The position numbers and the translations under genes are program-made. A stretch of DNA of 64,000 nt from Chitinophagales bacterium (GTDB taxonomy: Bacteria > Bacteroidota > Bacteroidia > Chitinophagales > Chitinophagaceae): NCBI GenBank assembly GCA_013298665.1, contig JAAFIK010000004.1:1-64000 (forward strand), read 5' to 3'. Each line of letters opens with the position of its first letter. The stretch's first letter is position 1. A model generated the notes under the pieces. That model was not told the DNA's origin and ran no database searches. It saw nothing but the letters and a program-made list of their open reading frames with translations. This document shows positions 1 through 7,703 of the stretch, piece by piece.

Positions 1-3
1 TTG

Positions 4-11
4 CAAATGTA
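4..11 (-). promoter_or_regulatory. -7 promoter box for a gene left of the window
   Basis: On the minus strand these bases read TACATTTG, a perfect match to the Bacteroidota -7 consensus TAnnTTTG. A GTTG at a spacing of 20 nt upstream could serve as the -33 element. The transcript would run leftward out of the window, so the target gene cannot be seen. Confidence 0.4.
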
Positions 12-203
12 GGTGTTTTTTATAAATACAACAACATTGCAAATATTTTATGACAGTAAGTTGACTCCTGGAAAAACACCTCTTTTCAGGAAAAGACAGG
101 CCAACAGATTATTGTAGCTGAAGAATGATCATATACTATTGATCGGGCAAACAGGCCTGGTTCAGACAGTATGCCTGGTAAAATAAAGTGCCGGAAAATT
201 TTA

Positions 204-1385
204 TCAGTTGATATTCTCAATAATACCGGCAATCCCTTGTCCTCCGCCTACGCAGGCCGTAACAATGCCGTATTTCTTCTGAAGCCGCTTCATATCATTG
301 ACCAACTGGATCGTAAGCTTGCAGCCGGTACAGCCCAGGGGATGCCCCAGTGCGATAGCGCCACCATTGATGTTAACTATATCCGGATTCAGTTGCAGTT
401 CGCGGATAACGGCGAGCGATTGTGAGGCAAAAGCTTCATTGAGTTCAAAGAGTTCAATATCGCCCAATTGCATCCCTGCCTGCTTAAGCACTTTAGGTAC
501 AGCAGCTACAGGACCAATACCCATCAGGCGGGGATCAACCCCGGCGCTTGCGCAGTTAACCAGACGTGCAATGGGCTTGAGTCCGAGTTCGTTGATCATT
601 TTCTCACCCATGACGATTACAAAAGCAGCGCCATCGCTGGTTTGTGAAGAATTACCAGCCGTAACACTGCCACCAGCGGCAAAGGCTGGTTTCAACCTTG
701 CCAGGGCCTCAATGGTGGTGTCTGCCCGTACACCTTCATCGGTATCCATGGTAAAGCTCCGTTTTTGTTTTTTTTGCTTCGCATCAAGATAAGTTTCCTC
801 CACAATAATGGGCAGGATACCACTTTTAAAATATCCGTTGTCAATCGCTGCTTTTGCTTTGAGGTGGCTGCCAAGGCTGAAAGCATCCTGGTCTTCCCGG
901 CTTACTTTATAGGCTGCGGCCACCGCTTCAGCGGTAAGCCCCATACTGAGGTAATAATCAGGCTCAGTACTTGCAATCGAATATGCCGGTACCGTTTTCC
1001 AACCGGCCGTAGGCACCATACTCATGCTTTCCACGCCACCGGCAATAATACAATCCGCCATACCGGTACGTATCTTGGCGGTAGCCATGGCAATGCTTTC
1101 AAGACCACTCGCGCAATAGCGGTTAATCGTGAGCCCGGGTGCCTGGTGACCCAATGCACGGGCTGCAATAATACGACCCACCTGGAGTCCCTGCTCCGCT
1201 TCAGGAACAGCATTACCAACAATCACATCGTCAACACGACCCGCTTCCAGGGCGGGTACGCTTGCCATTAATCCTTTAATCACTTCAATCGCAAGATCAT
1301 CGGGGCGCGTAAACCGGAATCCGCCTTTTTTACTCTTGGCAACCGCCGTTCTGTATCCTGCTACGATATAGGCTTCCTGCAACAT
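204..1385 (-). CDS. Acetyl-CoA acyltransferase (thiolase)
   Basis: A 393-residue thiolase, the normal length for the family. It should cleave 3-ketoacyl-CoA with free CoA (beta-oxidation) or run the reverse condensation in the cytoplasm. The sequence shows the acylated cysteine C91 in NRYCASGLES, the histidine motif GGAIALGHPLG with H348, and the second catalytic cysteine C378 in ACVGGGQG. The ATG start gives an intact N-terminal fold, and a TACCTTTG box lies about 50 nt upstream. No partner beta-oxidation gene is visible nearby, so the preferred chain length (FadA-like or acetoacetyl-CoA-like) cannot be decided from context. The family assignment is secure; the exact substrate is inference. 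Confidence 0.93.
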   Translation of the reverse strand: MLQEAYIVAGYRTAVAKSKKGGFRFTRPDDLAIEVIKGLMASVPALEAGRVDDVIVGNAVPEAEQGLQVGRIIAARALGHQAPGLTINRYCASGLESIAMATAKIRTGMADCIIAGGVESMSMVPTAGWKTVPAYSIASTEPDYYLSMGLTAEAVAAAYKVSREDQDAFSLGSHLKAKAAIDNGYFKSGILPIIVEETYLDAKQKKQKRSFTMDTDEGVRADTTIEALARLKPAFAAGGSVTAGNSSQTSDGAAFVIVMGEKMINELGLKPIARLVNCASAGVDPRLMGIGPVAAVPKVLKQAGMQLGDIELFELNEAFASQSLAVIRELQLNPDIVNINGGAIALGHPLGCTGCKLTIQLVNDMKRLQKKYGIVTACVGGGQGIAGIIENIN

Positions 1386-1436
1386 GGTCGTATAATTTTT
1401 TATAATGCTATTAGTTGTTTATGCAACTTTATAGGT

Positions 1437-1444
1437 CAAAGGTA
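1437..1444 (-). promoter_or_regulatory. -7 box of the thiolase gene
   Basis: The minus strand reads TACCTTTG, matching TAnnTTTG. The predicted start of transcription near 1432 leaves a leader of roughly 45 nt before the ATG at 1385. No clear TTTG -33 element is visible at the usual spacing. Confidence 0.5.
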
Positions 1445-1510
1445 AGTGTTTTTATGAAATGGAAATACCCCCGATCAGTCGCCCGGGAATAGCAGCGAAT
1501 CATTTTCAAT

Positions 1511-1518
1511 TACCTTTG
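1511..1518 (+). promoter_or_regulatory. -7 box directly before pyrD
   Basis: TACCTTTG, a perfect TAnnTTTG match, ends five bases before the ATG at 1524. With transcription starting 4-6 nt after the box, the mRNA would begin at or next to the start codon (leaderless). Confidence 0.5.
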
Positions 1519-1523
1519 CCGTG

Positions 1524-2579
1524 ATGGCATATTCATTACTCCGCAGCATACTTTTCTTATTTGATCCCGAGGCCGTGCATTACTTCTCGATGAATCTCCT
1601 GCAACTGCTCTGCAGATCAGGTTTTGTCAGAAACATACTTATCCGCTCATTCGGTACCGGCAGGTTGCCAGGTGCTTCGCAATTGCCGGTATCCCTGCTG
1701 GGATTGCAATTTCCCAACCCTGTTGGCCTGGGTGCGGGATTCGACAAAAATGCGCGCTACCTGACCGAACTCGAAACCCTGGGCTTTGGCGCCGTAGAGA
1801 TCGGCACCGTAACCCCGTTGCCACAGGCGGGCAACGATAAGCCAAGACTGTTCCGGCTCCCCAAAGACAGCGCGTTGATCAACCGGATGGGTTTCAACAA
1901 CGATGGAGCAGATATGGTGGCAGCGCGGCTGAAAAACTGGCGTTCAACACATAAGGGCAAGCTGATCGTTGGTGGTAATATCGGTAAAAACAAAAACACG
2001 CCCAACGAAGAAGCCTGGCAGGATTATGAGCGCTGCTTTATTGCCCTTCATCCATACGTGGATTACTTTGTGGTTAATGTAAGCAGTCCAAATACCCCGG
2101 GGCTGCGCGCCCTCCAGGAAAGACCAGCACTCCAAAAAATATTAACCCATTTACAACAGATCAACCGGCAGCAAAGCCAGTCACGACCACTGTTGCTCAA
2201 AATTGCACCAGATCTGGAACCGGAACAGGTAAATGATGTGGTGGCACTGGCCTTGGAAATCGGCCTTGACGGACTGGTTTGCAGTAATACAACCATTAGC
2301 CGGCAGGGGCTGCAGACGCCCCAGGCAGTATTAGATAAAATAGGTGCGGGCGGACTCAGCGGCCAGCCCCTCCGGCAAAGGGCAGCAGAACTTGTGTACC
2401 AGGTTCACCAGCAAACAGGCGGACGGATACCCATCATTGGCAGCGGAGGTGTTTTTACCGGGGAAGATGCCAGGGAAAGACTACAGGCTGGTGCAGCACT
2501 TGTACAGGTTTGGACTGGTTTTATTTACTGCGGACCGGGCATTGTAAAAAAGATTTGCCGGACCCTGCTGTCCCGGTAA
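1524..2579 (+). CDS. pyrD: Dihydroorotate dehydrogenase (quinone), class 2
   Basis: Oxidises dihydroorotate to orotate in pyrimidine synthesis, using FMN and passing electrons to membrane quinone. The protein is about 351 residues, as expected for class 2, with the extra N-terminal helix segment that associates with the membrane (residues 1-45). FMN and substrate motifs are visible: GLGAGFDKNA, NRMGFNNDG, VVNVSSPNTPGL with the catalytic serine typical of class 2 (class 1 has cysteine), CSNTTISR, and IIGSGGVFTGEDA. A GTG sits just before the ATG at 1524; the ATG is preferred because the -7 box ends at 1518. The gene appears to be transcribed alone. Confidence 0.95.
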   Translation: MAYSLLRSILFLFDPEAVHYFSMNLLQLLCRSGFVRNILIRSFGTGRLPGASQLPVSLLGLQFPNPVGLGAGFDKNARYLTELETLGFGAVEIGTVTPLPQAGNDKPRLFRLPKDSALINRMGFNNDGADMVAARLKNWRSTHKGKLIVGGNIGKNKNTPNEEAWQDYERCFIALHPYVDYFVVNVSSPNTPGLRALQERPALQKILTHLQQINRQQSQSRPLLLKIAPDLEPEQVNDVVALALEIGLDGLVCSNTTISRQGLQTPQAVLDKIGAGGLSGQPLRQRAAELVYQVHQQTGGRIPIIGSGGVFTGEDARERLQAGAALVQVWTGFIYCGPGIVKKICRTLLSR

Positions 2580-2590
2580 ACACAGTTACG

Positions 2591-2598
2591 TAGTTTTG
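2591..2598 (+). promoter_or_regulatory. -7 box of the TerC-family gene
   Basis: TAGTTTTG matches TAnnTTTG just after the pyrD stop and would give a leader of about 52 nt for the gene starting at 2655. Confidence 0.4.
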
Positions 2599-2654
2599 CG
2601 CCCGGGCATCAGCCAAACAAATTATTTTTACCGCTACAGGATAAACAATACATT

Positions 2655-3443
2655 ATGGATCAACTCTTTACACTTCACGCCATCACCAGTTTGCTGGCAT
2701 TGGTTTTTATGGAAATCCTGCTCGGTATCGACAACGTGATCTTTGTATCGATCGTATTAGGGCGCCTGAAAACAGATGCCGAAAAAAAACGGGCATCAAT
2801 GATCTGGATGATCATCGGTATTGCAATACGCATCCTATTGCTGTTCTCACTTGCACAACTGATCGACCGTACCGGCAAACTGTTTGCTATCTTCAATCAC
2901 GAAGTAAGTCTCAAAGACATCATTACCCTTGGTGGCGGATTGTTTCTGCTCATCAGTACCACCCTTGAAATTCACAATAAACTCGAAGGCGAAGACCCTA
3001 ACGAAACCGCAAACAAACAAAAAAACAATAGTTTCCGGGCCATTGTAGGGCAGATCATCATTGTCGATCTTGTCTTCAGTTTTGATGGCATCATCACGGC
3101 CATTGGCATGGTAGAAAACGACCTGTTTGTTATACGGATTATTGCCGTACTCATTGCCATGGCCTTTATGTTTATTTTCGCACCCAAAATCAGCAGCTTT
3201 ATCCATAAGCATCCCACATTCAAAATGCTGGCACTTTCGTTCCTGATCCTGATTGCGGTATTACTGGTGATCGAAGGCATACATGTGGAAAAAATAAATA
3301 TCCCCCATGGCTATATTTATTTTGCCATGGCCTTCTCCTTTGGCGTGGAAATCCTGAATATGCAGATCAGGAAAAAACAAAAACCCGTCCAGTTGCGCGA
3401 ACCCGTACTACCCGAAAAATCACAGACTGATGAAGCAAGCTGA
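2655..3443 (+). CDS. TerC family integral membrane protein
   Basis: A 262-residue polytopic protein with about seven hydrophobic segments. It carries the two TerC family signatures, EILLGIDNVIFVSIV near residue 20 and IVDLVFSFDGIITAIGM near residue 140, whose acidic residues lie inside predicted helices. Family members are linked to tellurite resistance and, in better studied cases, to manganese export or metal supply to secreted proteins. No ter stress genes accompany it here, so a tellurite role should not be assumed. The gene runs convergently with rsmE, with only four bases between the two stops. Confidence 0.88.
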   Translation: MDQLFTLHAITSLLALVFMEILLGIDNVIFVSIVLGRLKTDAEKKRASMIWMIIGIAIRILLLFSLAQLIDRTGKLFAIFNHEVSLKDIITLGGGLFLLISTTLEIHNKLEGEDPNETANKQKNNSFRAIVGQIIIVDLVFSFDGIITAIGMVENDLFVIRIIAVLIAMAFMFIFAPKISSFIHKHPTFKMLALSFLILIAVLLVIEGIHVEKINIPHGYIYFAMAFSFGVEILNMQIRKKQKPVQLREPVLPEKSQTDEAS

Positions 3444-3447
3444 TGGT

Positions 3448-4155
3448 TTACCGGGAGCCGGTCAGCAGGGTGGCCGCTACAATACCAGCCGTTTCCGTAC
3501 GAAGCCGGGTATGCCCCAGGGATACAGGTATGTAATCCGCTGATATGGCCAGTTGAATTTCTTCCGGTGTAAAGTCCCCCTCCGGGCCGATGAGTATTAC
3601 CCTGTCTTTTGACGGAATCAGGTGTATTGCCGATAGCGCTTGCTTGTCCGCACCATCCACACAATGTGCAATAAATTTCTGTGCTGCAACTACCCCTGGC
3701 AGCCACCCGCTCAGCTTTACCGGCTCATGCAATTCCGGCAACCAGGTCTGCTGCGATTGCAGCATGGCACTGATAAGTATACCCTGCAGACGGGCGGTCC
3801 GGAAATTATTTTTTTCTGTACGGCTGCACAATAGCGGAATGATGGTATGCACACCTATTTCGGTAGCTTTTTCTAAAAACCATTCCCAGCGTGCTGCACT
3901 CTTCACTGGCGAAATGGCAACGATGATACGGGAAGCCGGAACAGGGTGTTCTGCAGCCGAACGTACCTGTACTGTACAGCGCTTACGATGGTCATCACTG
4001 ATCACCGCATCCAGCAGCAATCCGCTGCCATTGGTCAACTGCAATGATTCTCCTTTTTGCATACGCAGTACCTGCACAATGTGTTTGCTTGCTGCTTCAT
4101 CCAGTACCACAACAGTGGTTGCCTTTGTGATATGGGGTTCGTAAAAAAATGGCAT
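3448..4155 (-). CDS. rsmE: 16S rRNA (uracil1498-N3)-methyltransferase
   Basis: Methylates N3 of U1498 in 16S rRNA with S-adenosylmethionine. It is a SPOUT-fold enzyme of about 235 residues. The C-terminal knot motifs are clear: VILIGPEGDFTPEEI and VSLGHTRLRTETAGI, with an N-terminal PUA-like domain containing HIVQVLRMQKGE. The open frame extends further upstream, but the family N-terminus MPFFYEP begins at 4155, and the base pattern just upstream (TTAAATTG then CAGG then ATG) resembles the short-leader promoters found elsewhere in this window. It is convergent with the TerC gene. Confidence 0.92.
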   Translation of the reverse strand: MPFFYEPHITKATTVVVLDEAASKHIVQVLRMQKGESLQLTNGSGLLLDAVISDDHRKRCTVQVRSAAEHPVPASRIIVAISPVKSAARWEWFLEKATEIGVHTIIPLLCSRTEKNNFRTARLQGILISAMLQSQQTWLPELHEPVKLSGWLPGVVAAQKFIAHCVDGADKQALSAIHLIPSKDRVILIGPEGDFTPEEIQLAISADYIPVSLGHTRLRTETAGIVAATLLTGSR

Positions 4156-4412
4156 CCTGCAATTTAAGACATTCAGAAGAAAACAGCCTGATGTACAGGC
4201 ATTCAGCCAATGGCCATCCGAGACATATCTGCTGTTGACCAAATAATGGCAGCACAGGTAAATAACGTATTAATACCCGAAGAAAAAAACAGGTAGTAGT
4301 ACTTTATCATGTCAAGCAGAAAGCCTGTAATTTTACACTTATGCTGTACATTACAGCATTGCAGGTATTATGCCGCTAAAACATCAATCATTACAATATA
4401 ATACACAAGACA

Positions 4413-5930
4413 ATGGAAGGCTACACCAAATTTATCGTCACCGGAACCAATCCGCGTTTTCCCAGTTTTTTACAAGGATTTAACAGGCGCTGGTTCGCCG
4501 GTTCCTGCGAAGCCGTTTATGTATGCTATGATGCAGCAGGTACAGCAGCATCACTTGAAGAAGCCATACAACTGTATGGCAAAAATGTAAGAATCAAAAG
4601 TGGCGGACACTGTTATGAGAACTTTGTATTCAACGAAACCACAAAGGCCATTATTGATGTATCAGCCATGGATCGGTGCGGATTCGACCCAAACAAAGGA
4701 TACTATCTTGAATCGGGCGGTACCAACTGGAGTGCTTTTAATACCCTTTTCAGGGATTACGGCAAGGTATTACCTGCAGGCTCCTGCTATTCTGTAGGTC
4801 TTGGCGGACATATCTGTGGCGGAGGTTATGGACTTTTATCCCGCCTCAATGGCCTTACCATTGACTGGCTCACCGGGGTTGAAGTGGCCGTTAAAGACAG
4901 TGCCCACAGCCCTGCACAACTTCGCTATGTATCGGCCGACTCAACCGGGAATGATGAACAGGATCTCTACTGGGCACACCGGGGTGGCGGGGGTGGTAAT
5001 TTTGGTGTTATTACCCGTTACTATTTTAAAGAATTACCCGATAGTCCTTCCAGAGCCTTTATCACACAAATGAGTATACGCTGGACAGAAATCACGCCCG
5101 ACGTGCTGGCCGGACTGCTTAACTATTTTACAGACCTGGCAACAGATAGCAACAACTGGCGCCAGTTTGGCATCTTCGCTTTACACCATATTTCACAGGG
5201 AGAAATTGTGCTGACCATACAAACCGCTGTGCTGCAAAATGAAGACCCTGCTGTAATCAAAGCACAGTATGTAGACCATTTGCCGGATAAGATTGGCAGC
5301 ATAGCACCCTATCAACTTACAACCAGGGCATCCATTTCCAGCCTGGGTGGCCACATACAGCCCACTGCACACACCATTGAATATACCTTTTACGAAGCAG
5401 TACAGACCCTTAACGGATCGGGGTCGAACCAGCGGGGTAAATATAAATCTGCCTATATGCGTAAAGGCTTTCCGCAGCAGCAGGTAGATGCCATATACCA
5501 ATACCTTACCGCAACAACAGGGGTTGATATGAGTCAATGCCTTCTGCAGGTGGATACGTATGGCGGCATGATCAACACTGTGGCACCCAATGCCACAGCC
5601 ATTCCGCAACGGTCTTCCGTACTGAAATTACAATACCAGGCCTACTGGTCAGAAAATGCAGACGATGCTGTTTACCTTAAATGGATGAACGATTTTTACA
5701 CAACAATGTATGCCGCCACGGGAGGAACGCCAAACCCCGTGCTTGACCCTGCCAATAATGTGGATGGGTGCTATTACAACTATCCCGATTCGGACCTGAA
5801 CCGGTTTGGCGGGCTGGACGCTGCCCTGCAACTCTACTTTGGCAATAACCTGCCCCGGCTGAAACAGGCGAAACGGCGCTGGGATCCCAATAATTACTTT
5901 AATAGTTTCCAGTCAATACCATTGAGGTGA
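4413..5930 (+). CDS. FAD-linked oxidoreductase of the berberine-bridge type
   Basis: A 505-residue flavoenzyme with an N-terminal FAD-binding_4 domain and a C-terminal BBE segment (RRWDPNNYFNSFQSIP). It has both residues used for bicovalent FAD attachment in this family: H66 in KSGGHCYEN and C125 in PAGSCYSVGLGGH. Other flavin contacts are GGHICGGGYG and RGGGGGNFGVITR. Known relatives oxidise sugars, alkaloids or cyclic metabolites with O2. No signal peptide is visible, so a cytoplasmic location is likely. The gene stands alone and ends in a strong terminator. The substrate is unknown. Confidence 0.85.
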   Translation: MEGYTKFIVTGTNPRFPSFLQGFNRRWFAGSCEAVYVCYDAAGTAASLEEAIQLYGKNVRIKSGGHCYENFVFNETTKAIIDVSAMDRCGFDPNKGYYLESGGTNWSAFNTLFRDYGKVLPAGSCYSVGLGGHICGGGYGLLSRLNGLTIDWLTGVEVAVKDSAHSPAQLRYVSADSTGNDEQDLYWAHRGGGGGNFGVITRYYFKELPDSPSRAFITQMSIRWTEITPDVLAGLLNYFTDLATDSNNWRQFGIFALHHISQGEIVLTIQTAVLQNEDPAVIKAQYVDHLPDKIGSIAPYQLTTRASISSLGGHIQPTAHTIEYTFYEAVQTLNGSGSNQRGKYKSAYMRKGFPQQQVDAIYQYLTATTGVDMSQCLLQVDTYGGMINTVAPNATAIPQRSSVLKLQYQAYWSENADDAVYLKWMNDFYTTMYAATGGTPNPVLDPANNVDGCYYNYPDSDLNRFGGLDAALQLYFGNNLPRLKQAKRRWDPNNYFNSFQSIPLR

Positions 5931-5969
5931 GCCGGGCCGGTATTTCTGCTTGAAACAGTACAAACAGCA

Positions 5970-6026
5970 TACTGCATACCTGATCTGTAATACTGAGCAT
6001 TACGGATCAGGTATGCAGTAATTTTT
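5970..6026 (+). terminator. Rho-independent terminator after the flavin oxidase gene
   Basis: A 22-bp stem (arms 5970-5991 and 5999-6020, one G-U pair) with a 7-base loop is followed by a run of six T. It lies 40 bases after the stop codon and abuts the stop of the convergent DinB gene. Confidence 0.9.
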
Positions 6027-6029
6027 TCT

Positions 6030-6548
6030 TTACATTAACGGATAATACTTATCCTCAAGCAGTTTGATGTGATGCCGCTGGTGACCGGGTATCATAAAAC
6101 CAATGGACAATACATTGTACCCGCCTTTGAACGAAACTGCTGTACGCTGCAGTTCCTCATCATTGAACGTACTGAAGAGCATGATGAAAGAACGACGGGC
6201 TACCTTATACTCCTCAATAATGTCTTCCAGCTTACGATCGTTGGCGCGGGCGAAAGAAGCATGCAGCGCTTCATCAATAAAAGGTTGTTCCGATTTGTCG
6301 TTGCGCGCAAAACACATGGAGCGGTAACTGAAAATTCTTTCCGTATCAATGAGGTGTTGAATGGTATCGCGTACCGTCCATTTGCCCGGTGCATAAACCT
6401 TATCGCCCAGTTCCAGCCATTTGGCAACAGGGAAATTTTCAATTTCTTCAAGGCTTTGGTGGAGTGCATCCATCAGTTCAATGTCTTCCATCCGGTTGAT
6501 GTAACGGTCGAAGTACTCGGGCATGGGGTGAATGTCAGAACGTTTCAT
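6030..6548 (-). CDS. DinB-family putative metal-dependent protein
   Basis: A 172-residue four-helix-bundle protein of the DinB/YfiT-like superfamily. The expected metal-binding histidines are present: H65 in DTIQHLIDTE, and H156 and H160 in PGHQRHHIKLLEDKY. Relatives include thiol transferases that use bacillithiol or mycothiol, and many members of unknown function. It is probably the last gene of a three-gene minus-strand operon (amidotransferase, cupin, DinB), 66 bases after the cupin stop. The family call is firm, the reaction is unknown. Confidence 0.8.
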   Translation of the reverse strand: MKRSDIHPMPEYFDRYINRMEDIELMDALHQSLEEIENFPVAKWLELGDKVYAPGKWTVRDTIQHLIDTERIFSYRSMCFARNDKSEQPFIDEALHASFARANDRKLEDIIEEYKVARRSFIMLFSTFNDEELQRTAVSFKGGYNVLSIGFMIPGHQRHHIKLLEDKYYPLM

Positions 6549-6614
6549 GTCAGTTGTTTAAATTGTTTAGAATGATAGTTTATGTGTTGTAATAGATGTT
6601 GTTGCTACCTGAAA

Positions 6615-6977
6615 TCAGATACTGTCGATTGATGTCACTGTCCGTTCGGTAATCACATTACCCGTATGCAGTGTTGCCCGTGGCTCTACCAGCATTACCC
6701 AAACCTCCTCCCCATTGGTACGCGGCCGATGCTCCACACCTTTGGGTACCACCACAATCTCTCCTGCATTTACTGTTATGGTACGATCCCGGTAATCCAT
6801 AATCAGGATACCCTTATACACGATGAACAATTCATCCTCATCGTCGTGCTGGTGCCATACAAACTCTCCTTTCAATTTAGCGAGCTTAATGTAATTCTCG
6901 TTTAAGTCACCAATTACATAAGGGTGCCAGTAGTCGGGCACCTGTGCAAATTTTTCAGCAATGTTAATACTATCCAT
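6615..6977 (-). CDS. Small cupin-domain protein
   Basis: A 120-residue single-domain cupin. Motif 1 is visible as HQHDDEDELFIVYKG (metal ligands H42, H44, E48) and motif 2 as PKGVEHRP (H83). Such small cupins act as metal-dependent sugar or amino-acid processing enzymes or as ligand sensors; nothing here specifies which. The start codon lies four bases after the stop of the upstream amidotransferase gene, which points to translational coupling. Confidence 0.82.
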   Translation of the reverse strand: MDSINIAEKFAQVPDYWHPYVIGDLNENYIKLAKLKGEFVWHQHDDEDELFIVYKGILIMDYRDRTITVNAGEIVVVPKGVEHRPRTNGEEVWVMLVEPRATLHTGNVITERTVTSIDSI

Positions 6978-6981
6978 ATTA

Positions 6982-7662
6982 CTATAATACTATGATTTTG
7001 TCCATAAGCCCGAAAAACGGTTCGGGATCGTCTGTCATATGTCTGCTCTTTTGCCTGATCGTTTGCACATCCTGTACATAACGCGCAACAGCTATCTCCT
7101 CCTGTTCATGCTGCAGCATTTGCCCGATCAATCCTGCCGTCACTTCGGGATGAAATTGTATACCCACACATTTGCCTTTCTGAAAAGCCTGGTTCACACA
7201 GGCTTCGGAATAAGCCAGGCGTACTGCGCCTTCAGGAAGATCGAAAGTATCGCCGTGCCAGTGAAATACCTCCCACGACCGGGGCAGGTGCGTCAGCAGC
7301 GGAGCAGTATGCAGTGTAACAGGAAAAAAGCCAATCTCTTTTTCTGTATGCGGATAAACAGCGGCACCCAATGCCCCTGCCAGCAATTGCGCTCCCAAAC
7401 AAATACCCATAATGATCTTTTGCCTGTGGATGCAGTCCCGGATGAATGCCTTCTCCGCTGTCATCCAGGCATACGACATTTCCTCGTACACCGCCATGGG
7501 GCCGCCAAGGATAACCAGCATATCAATTACAGCAGGCGAAGGGTAAACAGGTGCTGCATCAAAAAGAAAAGTAAAACTCAGGTTATGGTTGCGCAATGCG
7601 GCCCATTCACTGATCCTTCCTGGTGTTTCAAATGATACATGTTGCAGTATATGAATATTCAT
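6982..7662 (-). CDS. Class I glutamine amidotransferase-like protein
   Basis: A 226-residue stand-alone GATase1 domain related to the amidotransferase half of GMP synthase. The catalytic triad is present: C88 in MGICLGAQLLAG, and H171 and E173 in GIQFHPEVT; the oxyanion motif LGGPMAVYE is near residue 52. Stand-alone relatives hydrolyse glutamine or gamma-glutamyl compounds. It heads an operon with the cupin and DinB genes and is divergent from the MutS-like gene. Confidence 0.85.
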   Translation of the reverse strand: MNIHILQHVSFETPGRISEWAALRNHNLSFTFLFDAAPVYPSPAVIDMLVILGGPMAVYEEMSYAWMTAEKAFIRDCIHRQKIIMGICLGAQLLAGALGAAVYPHTEKEIGFFPVTLHTAPLLTHLPRSWEVFHWHGDTFDLPEGAVRLAYSEACVNQAFQKGKCVGIQFHPEVTAGLIGQMLQHEQEEIAVARYVQDVQTIRQKSRHMTDDPEPFFGLMDKIIVL

Positions 7663-7675
7663 GCTGTGCTTTACC

Positions 7676-7699
7676 TAATTTTGAGCCTGCACAAATCTA
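7676..7699. promoter_or_regulatory. Divergent -7 boxes between the amidotransferase and MutS-like genes
   Basis: TAATTTTG at 7676-7683 on the plus strand serves the MutS-like gene (ATG at 7704). TAGATTTG on the minus strand at 7692-7699 serves the amidotransferase gene (ATG at 7662). The two predicted transcription starts fall within a few bases of each other near 7687, so the two promoters overlap and may compete. Confidence 0.45.
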
Positions 7700-7703
7700 C
7701 TAC